From the NCBI GenBank assembly GCA_905216055.1, contig CAJMSH010000003.1, positions 124,001-188,000 of the forward strand: DNA of 64,000 nucleotides. The letters run 5' to 3'. The position numbers and the translations under genes are program-made. The notes under the pieces were generated by a model. The model had not been told where the DNA came from and did no database searches. It was given only the letters and a program-made list of their open reading frames with translations. Positions 8,566-16,739 of this stretch are shown piece after piece (the stretch's first letter is position 1; each line of letters begins with the position of its first letter). This stretch comes from an uncultured bacterium (GTDB lineage: Bacteria > Cyanobacteriota > Vampirovibrionia > Gastranaerophilales > Gastranaerophilaceae).

Positions 8566-10044
8566 ATGGCAATGAATAGCAACACTCCAAAGCAAACATC
8601 ACACTTGAAACGAGAAATTCTTGTCAGAGTAATAAAAGCTTATTTGAGTGATAATTTTGAAGAAAATACAAGGTTAATACCTTTTGCAATGCGACCAAAA
8701 AACAGTGATGTACCAAATTACAGATGCTGTATTTTTAAAGAACGCGCAATTTTAAGAGACAGAACAATTGCAGGTCTTGGGTTTTCTATTGAAGACACTG
8801 ACGACAGCGTTCTTTTATCGGAATTGGCAAGCAAAGCAGAAAAAAGAGAAGCTCCTGAAGAGCATCCTTTGACAGTATTGACAACAGCTTGCAAAGGTTG
8901 TGTACCTTCAAGAATTTATGTAACTGATTTATGTCAAGGTTGTGTTGCAAGACCTTGTGTAAATACTTGTAAATTCGGCGCTATATCAATTCAAAACGGT
9001 AAATCCGTAATTGATCCTACTAAATGTAAAAATTGCGGAATGTGCGTTCAAGTTTGCCCTTACCAAGCAATTCAAAAAATCATCGTACCTTGCGAAAGTG
9101 CTTGCCCTGTCGGTGCAATTGCTAAAGATGAAAACGGCCATGCAAGAATTGATTTTGACAAATGTATTTCTTGCGGTAAATGTGCATCGGCTTGTCCATT
9201 CGGAGCTGTTCATGAAAAAAGCCAAATTATTGACGTATTAAAAAATATCAAAGCAGGTAAAAAAGTTATCGCAATGGTTGCTCCTGCAATGTTTGGTCAA
9301 CTTCCTTGCAAACCGCAACAACTTAAAGAAGCTATAATGAAGCTTGGATTTGCAGATGTTTACGAAGTAGCTCAAGGTGCAGACGTTACAACAAAAACAG
9401 AAGCTAAAGAATTTGTTGAAAGACTTGAAAAAGGCGAAGAATTCATGACAACTTCTTGCTGTGCAGGATACAACGAACTTGTAGATAAACATATTCCTGA
9501 AATGAAACATTTTCGTTCAGATACAAAAACTCCGATGTACTACACTGCAGAAATTGTAAAACGTGAAAATCCTGACGCAATAACAGTATTTTTCAGCCCT
9601 TGCGTAGCTAAGAAACGCGAAGCTCTAAATAATTCAAACGTTGATTACGTTTTAAATTATGAAGAAATCGGAGCTTGGATGATTGCATTAGGCATTCAAG
9701 TTGCAGAATGCGGAGAAAGCGAATTCAAAAATGAAGCATCTGCAGAAGGCAGAAATTACTGCGTAACAGGCGGAGTTGCAAAAGCTGTTGAAACATTATT
9801 GCCTGAAGAAATTCCTGCTCACGTTGTTTTAATTGACGGACTAACAAAACAATTTGTTCGTGATTTGAAAAAATACGCTAAAAACGGAATGTGTGATTTA
9901 GGTAACTTAATTGAAGTTATGGCATGTACCGGCGGCTGCTTAGGCGGGAATTCGACCGTTAACGCTATGAAACCTGCATTAAAACAGGTTAATGCATACG
10001 TAAGCGAAAGTAAATCAATAAAAGAACAAGTGGAAAATCAATAA
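8566..10044 (+). CDS. [FeFe]-hydrogenase, group-B-like, ferredoxin-dependent
   Basis: 492 residues, H2 production or uptake with ferredoxin. A Cys-rich N-terminal part carries several Fe-S motifs: CKGC near 105, CQGCVARPC, CKNCGMCVQVCP near 160 and CISCGKCASACP near 203. The H-cluster domain has L1 as TSCCAGY near 295 (both cysteines kept), L2 as SPCVAKK near 343 and L3 as EVMACTGGCLGG near 448. The arrangement and length match the group B enzymes of anaerobic gut bacteria. AGAGGTG precedes the ATG. L1 differs from the more familiar TSCCPAx. With both L1 cysteines present it should be catalytic, unlike the protein at 5143. Confidence 0.9.
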   Translation: MAMNSNTPKQTSHLKREILVRVIKAYLSDNFEENTRLIPFAMRPKNSDVPNYRCCIFKERAILRDRTIAGLGFSIEDTDDSVLLSELASKAEKREAPEEHPLTVLTTACKGCVPSRIYVTDLCQGCVARPCVNTCKFGAISIQNGKSVIDPTKCKNCGMCVQVCPYQAIQKIIVPCESACPVGAIAKDENGHARIDFDKCISCGKCASACPFGAVHEKSQIIDVLKNIKAGKKVIAMVAPAMFGQLPCKPQQLKEAIMKLGFADVYEVAQGADVTTKTEAKEFVERLEKGEEFMTTSCCAGYNELVDKHIPEMKHFRSDTKTPMYYTAEIVKRENPDAITVFFSPCVAKKREALNNSNVDYVLNYEEIGAWMIALGIQVAECGESEFKNEASAEGRNYCVTGGVAKAVETLLPEEIPAHVVLIDGLTKQFVRDLKKYAKNGMCDLGNLIEVMACTGGCLGGNSTVNAMKPALKQVNAYVSESKSIKEQVENQ

Positions 10045-10050
10045 GGAATA

Positions 10051-10080
10051 AAAAAGCGGGAATTAAAATCCCGCTTTTTT
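10051..10080 (+). terminator. Intrinsic terminator after hydA
   Basis: GCGGGA (10056-10061) pairs with TCCCGC (10069-10074) around a 7-nt loop, extended by A-run/T-run pairing and ending in a T tract. Confidence 0.92.
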
Positions 10081-10085
10081 TATAA

Positions 10086-10091
10086 TATAAT
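10086..10091 (+). promoter_or_regulatory. -10 element of dxr, predicting a leaderless mRNA
   Basis: TATAAT ends exactly 6 nt before the dxr ATG at 10098. The gene lies directly after the hydA terminator and has no Shine-Dalgarno. A second TATAAT overlaps at 10081-10086. Confidence 0.5.
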
Positions 10092-10097
10092 AAAATT

Positions 10098-11249
10098 ATG
10101 GAAAATAAGAAGAGAAAAATAAGCATTATCGGCTCGACAGGTTCAATAGGCCGTCAAGCATTGGAAGTTATTGAAAAACTGCAGGATAAATTTGAAATTA
10201 TTGCACTTGCAGGCGGACATAATACAGAATTATTAAAGCAACAGGCTGAAAAATTTAAGCCAAAATATATATCAATTTCAGCTAACCCTGAGCTTGTTTC
10301 AGGCGTTCATAACGCAAAAGTTTATCAGGGTGAAGAAGGACTGGAAAAAATTTGTTCAGATAAAGAAAATGATATTATTTTGGTTGCTTGTTCAGGCAAA
10401 ATCGGACTTCGACCAACATTAACAGCCATAAAAAACGGGATTAATATTGCACTAGCCAATAAAGAAACTCTTGTTATGGCAGGCGATATTGTAATGAAAG
10501 AAGCAAAAAAATATGGGGTTAAGATTATCCCTGTTGATAGCGAACATTGTGCAATTCACCAATGTATAAAAGATATTAACCAAGTAGATAAATTAATAAT
10601 CACAGCTTCAGGCGGACCGTTCCTTCACAAATCAATCGAGGATATGAAAAATGCAACAGTTGAACAGGCTCTCGCACACCCAAGATGGAATATGGGTAAA
10701 AAAATTACCGTAGATAGTGCAACTTTGATGAATAAAGGGTTGGAAATCATTGAAGCACACCATTTATTTGGTTTTGATTATGATGATATAGATGTTGTAG
10801 TGCATCCGCAAAGCGTTGTGCATTCTGCAATTGAATATGTTGACGGAAGTGTTATAGCACAGCTTGGCCTGCCTAGTATGCATATTCCTATTCAGTATGC
10901 AATAACTTATCCTGAACGATTTGAAGGGATTAAATCAAAAAGTTTCAGCTTTGCAGATATTGCAAGATTAGATTTTGAAAAACCGGATTATGAAAAATTT
11001 CCGACAGTAAAATTAGCTTACAAAATGGGAAGAATGGGCGGCACTGCAACAGTTTGTATGAATGCAGCTAATGAAGAAGCAGTATTTGCATTTTTAGATG
11101 GGAAAATCAAACTTTATAATATTTATGAAATTACAAAAAAAATGTGTGATGAGCACACAGTAATTCAAAATCCGACAATTGATGAAATTTTTGCTGTTGA
11201 TGAACAAATTCGTCAAAAGACAAAAGAATTTATTAAAAATTTCGCATAA
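10098..11249 (+). CDS. dxr: 1-deoxy-D-xylulose-5-phosphate reductoisomerase
   Basis: Second step of the non-mevalonate (MEP) isoprenoid pathway: NADPH-dependent rearrangement of DXP to 2-C-methyl-D-erythritol 4-phosphate. 383 residues, normal length. The N-terminal NADPH-binding loop IIGSTGSIGRQALEVI and ANKETLVMAG near 120 are clear. The metal-site block PVDSEHCAIHQC near 148 and the flexible-loop block HPRWNMGKKITVDSATLMNKGLE are intact. No Shine-Dalgarno is present, so a leaderless start is likely. Confidence 0.97.
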   Translation: MENKKRKISIIGSTGSIGRQALEVIEKLQDKFEIIALAGGHNTELLKQQAEKFKPKYISISANPELVSGVHNAKVYQGEEGLEKICSDKENDIILVACSGKIGLRPTLTAIKNGINIALANKETLVMAGDIVMKEAKKYGVKIIPVDSEHCAIHQCIKDINQVDKLIITASGGPFLHKSIEDMKNATVEQALAHPRWNMGKKITVDSATLMNKGLEIIEAHHLFGFDYDDIDVVVHPQSVVHSAIEYVDGSVIAQLGLPSMHIPIQYAITYPERFEGIKSKSFSFADIARLDFEKPDYEKFPTVKLAYKMGRMGGTATVCMNAANEEAVFAFLDGKIKLYNIYEITKKMCDEHTVIQNPTIDEIFAVDEQIRQKTKEFIKNFA

Positions 11250-11264
11250 AATATAAGTTTTTTA

Positions 11265-11330
11265 ATTCTAAAACAGTTTCAAAATAACGAAAAATAATTA
11301 TATTATGTCACCCTAAAAATTTTTCGGGGT
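11265..11330. repeat. Degenerate palindrome pair (copy 1)
   Basis: A unit resembling attctgaaacaagttcagaat (11265-11289) is followed by its inverted counterpart beginning TGTCACCCT (11306-11330). Both are diverged. It sits just after dxr. Confidence 0.5.
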
Positions 11331-11667
11331 ATATATTAAAAAGAAACTCTGATACATATTCTAAATGACTATTTGCCTCCGGCAAGGTCTTCCAGACAGG
11401 GGCACTTTTGATGGCAAAAGTGCCTCAAAACCAGCAACACACATTCACTCGCTAATAATATACAAGACTCAGCTTGAGGCGTGTAAACTCGTTACACTCA
11501 AACAATACACGCCTTTGAAGTTTGCTTCGTCAGTAATTATTGCTCGTTCCGTTATCGTCGCACTATTTAAATTATTAACTTAAAATAGTGCGACCATTAA
11601 TGAAGCAAATAATTAATGTTCGCGAAACAACAACAAAACGAGTGCTGTTTGAGCGGTAAAGTTTTTA

Positions 11668-11742
11668 AGATTCTGAAACAAGTTCAGAATGACGAACATA
11701 CTTTGTGTATAAATGCGTCACCCTGAATTTATTTCAGGGTCT
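11668..11742. repeat. Palindrome pair (copy 2)
   Basis: Unit A at 11668-11694 (AGATTCTGAAACAAGTTC then AGAATGACG) is itself a hairpin. Unit B at 11716-11742 (GTCACCCTGAA...TTCAGGGTCT) is the same consensus inverted. The two units are about 22 nt apart. Confidence 0.8.
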
Positions 11743-11768
11743 TGCTTGTATTTTTTATTGTGACACTT

Positions 11769-11832
11769 AAATTCTGAAATAAGTTCACAATGACAAGAAA
11801 TATTATGTCACTCTGAACTCGTTTCAGGGTCT
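11769..11832. repeat. Palindrome pair (copy 3)
   Basis: Unit A at 11769-11795 (AAATTCTGAAATAAGTTC...) and inverted unit B at 11806-11832 (TGTCACTCTGAACTCG then TTTCAGGGTCT), only 27 nt after copy 2. Confidence 0.75.
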
Positions 11833-12054
11833 AAAATTCTAAAAATGTCAAAAATATAACGTGTTCACTCGTTTCAAGTTGAGCGTTACAATTAATTAAT
11901 GAGCGTAATGACGGTAGAGAGCTTCTTTGTTGTACTTTCTTGTAGGTACAAGAAAGTACGTATAAAAATTTCTTTAGGAATTATTAATTAAAATTAATAT
12001 CTACCTTATAAACAAATATCCACTCCTTAATGAAGTGGACATTTATATATAAAT

Positions 12055-12396
12055 AAAGTAACTCATAAGCCGTGTTCTGTTTCTAAATAATCATCTGTCT
12101 GGTATTGAAATTACTTTCAATCTCTAGCGATTTTTCTGAAGTTGGCGGACAGCCTTTATAACCTTCAATTTAATCTTGCATTCGATTGGGGTTTACCTAG
12201 CCGATACCTCTCAGTATCGCTGGTGAAGCTCTTAACTCACCGTTGCACCATCGCCTTTTAGATAAAATCAATAGGCAGTCTACATTTCTGTGGCACTTTC
12301 CACCGGCTCACGCCGTCCGGAGTTTCTCCGGCAACCTGTCCTTGAATGCACGGACTTTCCTCACCTGAAATTCAGGCGCGATTATTCGATTACTTT
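12055..12396 (-). ncRNA. rnpB: RNase P RNA
   Basis: Catalytic RNA that matures tRNA 5' ends. On the minus strand the conserved CR-I block GAGGAAAGTCC appears near 12360, followed by the GCCGGAGAAACTCCGG hairpin and the AAGTGCCACAGAAA block. The universal ACAGAACACGGCTTAT (with P4) lies near the 3' end at about 12067-12082. P1 can be formed by AAAGTAA/TTACTTT at 12055-12061 and 12390-12396, which sets the ends. About 342 nt, class A-like. Its 5' end is only 5 nt from the stop codon of the pseudopilin gene on the same strand. Confidence 0.95.
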
Positions 12397-12401
12397 ATAT
12401 A

Positions 12402-13079
12402 TTATGATGAAGTATCCTTGATAGATGTATTAATAGTAGCATATTCAACAGCCTTGGCATCTTCAGGATTTATTCTCATCTTTCCATTTGATAAAATTTG
12501 AATTTCATACTGATCAAAGCTATCTGCATCACTGTCTTTTTGTCTTTTATTTACACCGGCATTAGGGCCGTCTACATCAATTAATATAGTTCCGGTATTA
12601 CTTGGGGCTGTGTTACCATTAAATTTTCCGGGCGCCTGTCCTTTATCCCAAGCTCCAACTACACCATTTAAGTCCCATTGAACACCATCTGTAGTAGTAA
12701 ATACTAAATCGTCCCCTGCTTTTTCTTTTTTGACATTTAATCTGCTCTTAAATAATTCAGCGAATTTTTTGTCTCCACTATATGTTTCTCCCTCATATTC
12801 AACAGATTCAGTATAATCAAATCCATACGCACAATAAATATCTGTTGCGCCATCGACAACGCCTTCTCCACATGCATCACGCATATCAGGGTATAATCTT
12901 TCATCATTAATTAATGAAGCTACAATTTGTTCTGTTATATAAAATGATTTTTTAATCATCATTTTATTTTTGTTAGGTCTTGTCTTCATAATCGCAGGAG
13001 TAACAACCGCAACGAGAATACCAATAACAGCTAACGCAACCATTAATTCTGTAAGCGTAAAACCTTTAAATCTTCTCAT
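12402..13079 (-). CDS. Type IV prepilin-like protein (pseudopilin)
   Basis: 225 residues. The short basic leader MRRFKG is followed by the class-III prepilin signal FTLTELMVALAVIGILVAVV. Cleavage is expected after the Gly, giving an N-methylated Phe, and Glu5 is present. The hydrophobic helix is followed by a globular domain with two conserved-looking cysteines (near 90 and 105) and an Asp/Asn-rich C-terminal part resembling a calcium-binding loop. No pilus assembly genes are adjacent. It could be a T4P minor pilin or a T2SS-like pseudopilin. Confidence 0.88.
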   Translation of the reverse strand: MRRFKGFTLTELMVALAVIGILVAVVTPAIMKTRPNKNKMMIKKSFYITEQIVASLINDERLYPDMRDACGEGVVDGATDIYCAYGFDYTESVEYEGETYSGDKKFAELFKSRLNVKKEKAGDDLVFTTTDGVQWDLNGVVGAWDKGQAPGKFNGNTAPSNTGTILIDVDGPNAGVNKRQKDSDADSFDQYEIQILSNGKMRINPEDAKAVEYATINTSIKDTSS

Positions 13080-13323
13080 TAATATCCTTCCTCTTTTGTT
13101 TAATTAATTATATATTATTATAATAACATATTTACTTACATTTTTCAATATAAAACGCCACTAAGTAAATATTAGCGAACCTTATACCAAATCAAAATTA
13201 CATTTTTATTTGTAAACTTTTATTAAATAACTAGCAAAATAATCCTTTCAGATGAGTTAATAAAATATTCAATCTGATAGGATTATAAGAGATTGAATAA
13301 GAAATAAACAGAGGGTTAGATGT
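13080..13323. other. AT-rich divergent intergenic region
   Basis: Promoter space between the minus-strand pseudopilin gene and the plus-strand gene at 13324. AGAGGG near 13310 is the ribosome site for the latter. I see no RNA gene or repeat. Confidence 0.5.
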
Positions 13324-13734
13324 ATGGTCGATAACAGATCAGCAGGATTCTTCGGAATCGGAGGCTCTTTTAATTTTAAAAGCGGAGATATTTCAGGAAC
13401 AGCTGCCAAAACTCAAGATGATAAAATGGGGCAGGGCGGAGAATACTTTGCGCAACAAAGAAATTCTGAAGAAGAAGAAAACCAAGACAGCCAAAAATAC
13501 ACAGACAGAAGTGCACAACTACGTGCAACTCTTAATTCTCTTGCCATGATGAATGTTGCAAATGTTATTAATGCACGAAAAAAAGCCCTTGAAGAACAAA
13601 AAGAACGAGAAGCTAATTCAAACAATAAAAATAATTCAAAAAAACAGAATGAACAAAAGCAAGAAAATGCCGAAAAAGAACTGGAAGAAGAATTTTACAA
13701 TCTTGCTAAAGAAATAAAAGATGAAAATTCATAA
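13324..13734 (+). CDS. Unknown charged protein with a coiled-coil tail
   Basis: 136 residues, not recognised. A Gly/Phe-rich N-terminal segment (FFGIGGSFNFKSG) is followed by a Glu/Gln/Asn-rich stretch. A helical Ala/Leu-rich segment near 65-82 leads into a very charged Lys/Glu/Asn coiled-coil-like tail. There is no signal peptide or membrane segment. AGAGGG lies about 9 nt upstream of the ATG. It is a stand-alone gene, convergent with the exported-protein gene at 13769. The low-complexity composition suggests a structural or scaffold role, but no function can be assigned. Confidence 0.7.
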   Translation: MVDNRSAGFFGIGGSFNFKSGDISGTAAKTQDDKMGQGGEYFAQQRNSEEEENQDSQKYTDRSAQLRATLNSLAMMNVANVINARKKALEEQKEREANSNNKNNSKKQNEQKQENAEKELEEEFYNLAKEIKDENS

Positions 13735-13768
13735 CTTTAAAAATGTTTAATTCTTTTTTGGAATGTTT

Positions 13769-14125
13769 TTAATATCCCATGTACATATTTTGCATGCCGT
13801 TTTGCACACCCTGCATCATCATCATGCTGTTTGAGCTGTCATAATTTTGCGGGAATTGACTATATGTCATTGGCGCTCTACCATCATTAGAAGGTGTAAC
13901 CTGTCCCATTTCTCTAACAGATTTTGGGCTCATAATACTTTTTACATTTTGTTCCTCTAAAATATCTGCAGCAGATACAGGCTGTCCAAGACGAGGATAT
14001 TTAGGACGTGCAGCATTGTTATTAACCCCTGAAAAAGAATTTTTAGGTGTAAGATGTATTTCATCTGCCATAACAGGTACTGCAAAACTTATTAAAATCA
14101 AACCTAAAATTAATTTTTTCAACAT
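13769..14125 (-). CDS. Small exported protein of unknown function
   Basis: About 118 residues. The start chosen is the ATG (MLKKLILG) preceded by GGAGGG at 8 nt; a GTG two codons earlier is less likely. The N-terminus is a clear signal peptide (LKKLILGLILISFAVPVMA) with an expected signal peptidase I site after VMA. The mature part is rich in Pro, Ser, Asn and Met and ends in a Met/Gln/Gly-rich run (MMMMQGVQNGMQNMYMGY). No family recognised. Periplasmic or secreted location is inferred. Confidence 0.72.
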   Translation of the reverse strand: MLKKLILGLILISFAVPVMADEIHLTPKNSFSGVNNNAARPKYPRLGQPVSAADILEEQNVKSIMSPKSVREMGQVTPSNDGRAPMTYSQFPQNYDSSNSMMMMQGVQNGMQNMYMGY

Positions 14126-14281
14126 ATACACATCCCTCCAATTTTATAATTACATTATAGCAAAAAAAACATAATAGAAAATAGCATTGTATTTTGTACG
14201 GCGAATGATGTAATTTTTATCAAATATATATATTTAAATACTCATTTTTGCTATAATTAAATCTGAGGATTTTATAAAAAT

Positions 14282-15904
14282 ATGGATTTGAATGTAGAAA
14301 TTAAAGATACCAAAATTATTGTTACTTGGGAACCCATTAACGCTGATTATTACAAGGTTTTTTGCAAAAGTAACGGGGTATATTGGGAATGTGCAAAAAT
14401 ATATGATAACAATTTTATCAGATTTTCACTTCTACCATACGGAAACAATGAATGCTTTGTTCAAGCAATTAAAGACGGGGTTGTTGTTGATGAATCTCGC
14501 AAACATCAATTTTTGTTTGACGAAATTGACTTAATCTTCAGACACGAAAATAATGATGAGGTTAAATTTTTCTGCAGCAAATACAATGGTGCAACAGGTT
14601 ACAGACTTTATAGAGATGAAAGAGAAATAGGCTTTAACGGGTATAAAAATTCCGAAACCAACTTTCTAACTGTTAAAACAGGTGAACAAAAAGATTATAA
14701 AATTAAGCCTTTCACAAAAGATGAAAATGGGAAAAGAAATTTCTTAGCATCTTCCAAAGTCGTAGATATTACAAAAAACAAATTTGAAAATATTTCTATA
14801 TATAAATCATACAATTATAATCTTTTTCTGTCATGGAATTTTAACGGCGATGCAGACGGATTTCTTGTTTACACACAACACAGCGAAAAGCCGATTTTTG
14901 AAACAAATGACGGATTAAGACATTACCTGCCTTTATACGACTATAAAAGCAGCTTAAAATTTATCGTAAAAGCTTTTGTAAACACAATCGACGGCAGAGT
15001 AATTATTGCGGAATCAAAACCTGTATCTTTAGGTCTGAGAAAATATAAAAAACCTGAAGTATCATTGATTATTCCTGCATATAACGCAAAAGATTATATA
15101 GCAAGAAGCATTGACAGTGCTCTGGCATCAGACTTTAACGATTTGGAAATCATAATAGTAAATGACGGCTGTACAGACGATACACAAAAAATTATCGACT
15201 GGTATGTAAAAAATTATCCAAACATAGTTTCAATAATAAAAGAAAACGGTGGCGTTGCAGATGCGAGAAACAAAGGTATTGAAGCTGCGAAGGGCAAATA
15301 TATAGCATTTTTGGATAATGATGATTTAATACGCCCTAATATGATAAGCAAGCTTTATACATCTATTGAAAAAAATAACTGCGATGTTGCAATAGCACCG
15401 TTATATAGAATAACTGATAACGGCTATACTGTTCACTGCAATTTGCCGTTTATGGAAGATATCCCGCTTGATATCGACAAATATTTTGAAATTATGTACA
15501 CACCTGGATACTACAATTGTGCAATCTGGAACAAACTCTATAAAGCATCAATTGTAAAAGAGCATCCTTTGGGAATTTTAAAATACGAAGATGTATCTTG
15601 GACACCATGCATATTATCTTATGCAGAGAAATTCTGTTTCTTGAAAACTCCATTCTATGAATGGGACAGAAAAACTCGTCCGCAAACATTTGGAGATGTA
15701 TTGGCAAAAATGCCTGATGAAGACTTGTATGAAAACAGAAAACAAGCGATGTTATTCTTTGTACAAAACGGCAACCCTGAAAGAATAGAAGAATTAAAAA
15801 CTGTTGCAAAACGCAGATTAAAACGTTACGCAAAAAAATCTCCGCTGAAAGATAAATATGAAGTATTGATTGAAAAAATTGAAAATAATAAATATGACGA
15901 ATAA
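14282..15904 (+). CDS. Family-2 glycosyltransferase with N-terminal fibronectin-like repeats
   Basis: 540 residues. The first 255 or so look like two or three beta-sandwich (FN3-like) repeats, each with a WxxxxxADxYKVF- or ATGYRLYRD-type core. A GT-A domain then starts at about residue 256 (PEVSLIIPAYNAKDYIARS), with IIIVNDGCTDDT, a VADARNKGIEAAKGKYIAFLDNDD block carrying the DxD-type metal site, and a C-terminal helical tail. No signal peptide, so cytoplasmic. Upstream, TATAAT near 14251 and AGGA give a normal leader. It probably adds sugars to a surface glycan; the acceptor is unknown. Confidence 0.87.
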   Translation: MDLNVEIKDTKIIVTWEPINADYYKVFCKSNGVYWECAKIYDNNFIRFSLLPYGNNECFVQAIKDGVVVDESRKHQFLFDEIDLIFRHENNDEVKFFCSKYNGATGYRLYRDEREIGFNGYKNSETNFLTVKTGEQKDYKIKPFTKDENGKRNFLASSKVVDITKNKFENISIYKSYNYNLFLSWNFNGDADGFLVYTQHSEKPIFETNDGLRHYLPLYDYKSSLKFIVKAFVNTIDGRVIIAESKPVSLGLRKYKKPEVSLIIPAYNAKDYIARSIDSALASDFNDLEIIIVNDGCTDDTQKIIDWYVKNYPNIVSIIKENGGVADARNKGIEAAKGKYIAFLDNDDLIRPNMISKLYTSIEKNNCDVAIAPLYRITDNGYTVHCNLPFMEDIPLDIDKYFEIMYTPGYYNCAIWNKLYKASIVKEHPLGILKYEDVSWTPCILSYAEKFCFLKTPFYEWDRKTRPQTFGDVLAKMPDEDLYENRKQAMLFFVQNGNPERIEELKTVAKRRLKRYAKKSPLKDKYEVLIEKIENNKYDE

Positions 15905-15917
15905 TAATAAAATATTT

Positions 15918-16739
15918 TTATAAATATAAAAATATTAAAAATGCAGCTTTTATTTTGTTAAAAAAGCTTATCTTACTTTTTTTAAATATGGTATATAAAA
16001 TTTTGTTATCTTTATCATCTGAGGTCAAATATTCTAATATTTCATTTTTAACTTTCAAACTTTCTTCTTTTATACATTTTTTGTTTCTACTAACATTATT
16101 CGGATGTCTTCTGTACTTTAAAAGAGGTTCTTGAATATTGGCAAATTTCAAGTATCTTACAGCCTTTGAAAACAATGCATAATCTTGCGCGCCATAATAA
16201 CCATCTTCATAAACAAGATTAAATTTTTCAAAATCATTCTTTCTCCACATACAAACAGGATGAAATAATTCACATCGCTTTAAAAAATCAAGAATTTTAG
16301 GAGATTTTTTTGTTTTCCAAACTTTTATTTTTTTCTTATGTAATTTATAATTAATCTCTGAAAATACTTCTATCCAAGCTGAAACAATAGAAATATCTTT
16401 ATGATTTTCTAAAAAATTATATTCCTTTTCTAATCTGTCAGGAAATGATATGTCATCATGATCCTGAATTGCAATATATTTTCCGCTAGCCAAACTTATT
16501 AATTTATTCCGGCTTTTTGTTATCCCCTCAGTTTTTTCATTCTTATAATACAAAATCCTTTTATCATCATAAGATTTTATAATTTCCTCAACATTATTTG
16601 AAGACCCATCATTTAATATAATAAGTTCAAAATTTGTAAATGTTTGATTTAGGATACTTTCAACACACTCTCTTAAATATTTTTCTTCAGTATTATATAC
16701 CGGAATTAATACTGAAATTTCAGGTCTATTATTCTCCAT
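15918..16739 (-). CDS. Family-2 glycosyltransferase
   Basis: 273 residues with a GT-A fold. It opens with PEISVLIPVYNTEEKYLRECVES, followed by LIILNDGSSNN, GITKSRNKLISLASGKYIAIQDHDD (the DxD-like site), and CMWRKNDFEKF with a hydrophobic C-terminal end. The ATG lies inside the last codons of the upstream glycosyltransferase (11-nt overlap) and has GGAG 8 nt upstream, so the two are translationally coupled. It is convergent with the gene at 14282. The product is probably a surface-polysaccharide transferase of unknown specificity. Confidence 0.88.
   Translation of the reverse strand: MENNRPEISVLIPVYNTEEKYLRECVESILNQTFTNFELIILNDGSSNNVEEIIKSYDDKRILYYKNEKTEGITKSRNKLISLASGKYIAIQDHDDISFPDRLEKEYNFLENHKDISIVSAWIEVFSEINYKLHKKKIKVWKTKKSPKILDFLKRCELFHPVCMWRKNDFEKFNLVYEDGYYGAQDYALFSKAVRYLKFANIQEPLLKYRRHPNNVSRNKKCIKEESLKVKNEILEYLTSDDKDNKILYTIFKKSKISFFNKIKAAFLIFLYL

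Larger units (their letters stand above)
11250..12054. other. Gene-free stretch of hairpins and dispersed palindromes
   Basis: About 800 nt with no convincing gene. It holds three palindrome pairs (listed separately) and several strong hairpins: GGCACTTTTG/CAAAAGTGCC (11401-11424), AGGCGTGTA/TACACGCCT (11477-11514), a 12-bp inverted repeat GTCGCACTATTT (11557-11568 with 11583-11594), and a near-perfect palindrome at 11932-11959. TTTGCTTC near 11520 and GAAGCAAA near 11602 form an outer inverted pair. A 72-codon frame at 11365-11583 spans the hairpins and looks accidental. Confidence 0.7.

Noticed and set aside
9238..9510. Phe/Cys-rich minus-strand frame inside the hydrogenase gene
   Set aside because: Composition is what is expected from the complement of a Lys/Glu-rich gene; no ribosome site.
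11365..11583. 72-codon frame between dxr and rnpB
   Set aside because: It runs through several strong hairpins, has no ribosome site, and its sequence has no protein-like features. More likely structured non-coding or decayed DNA.
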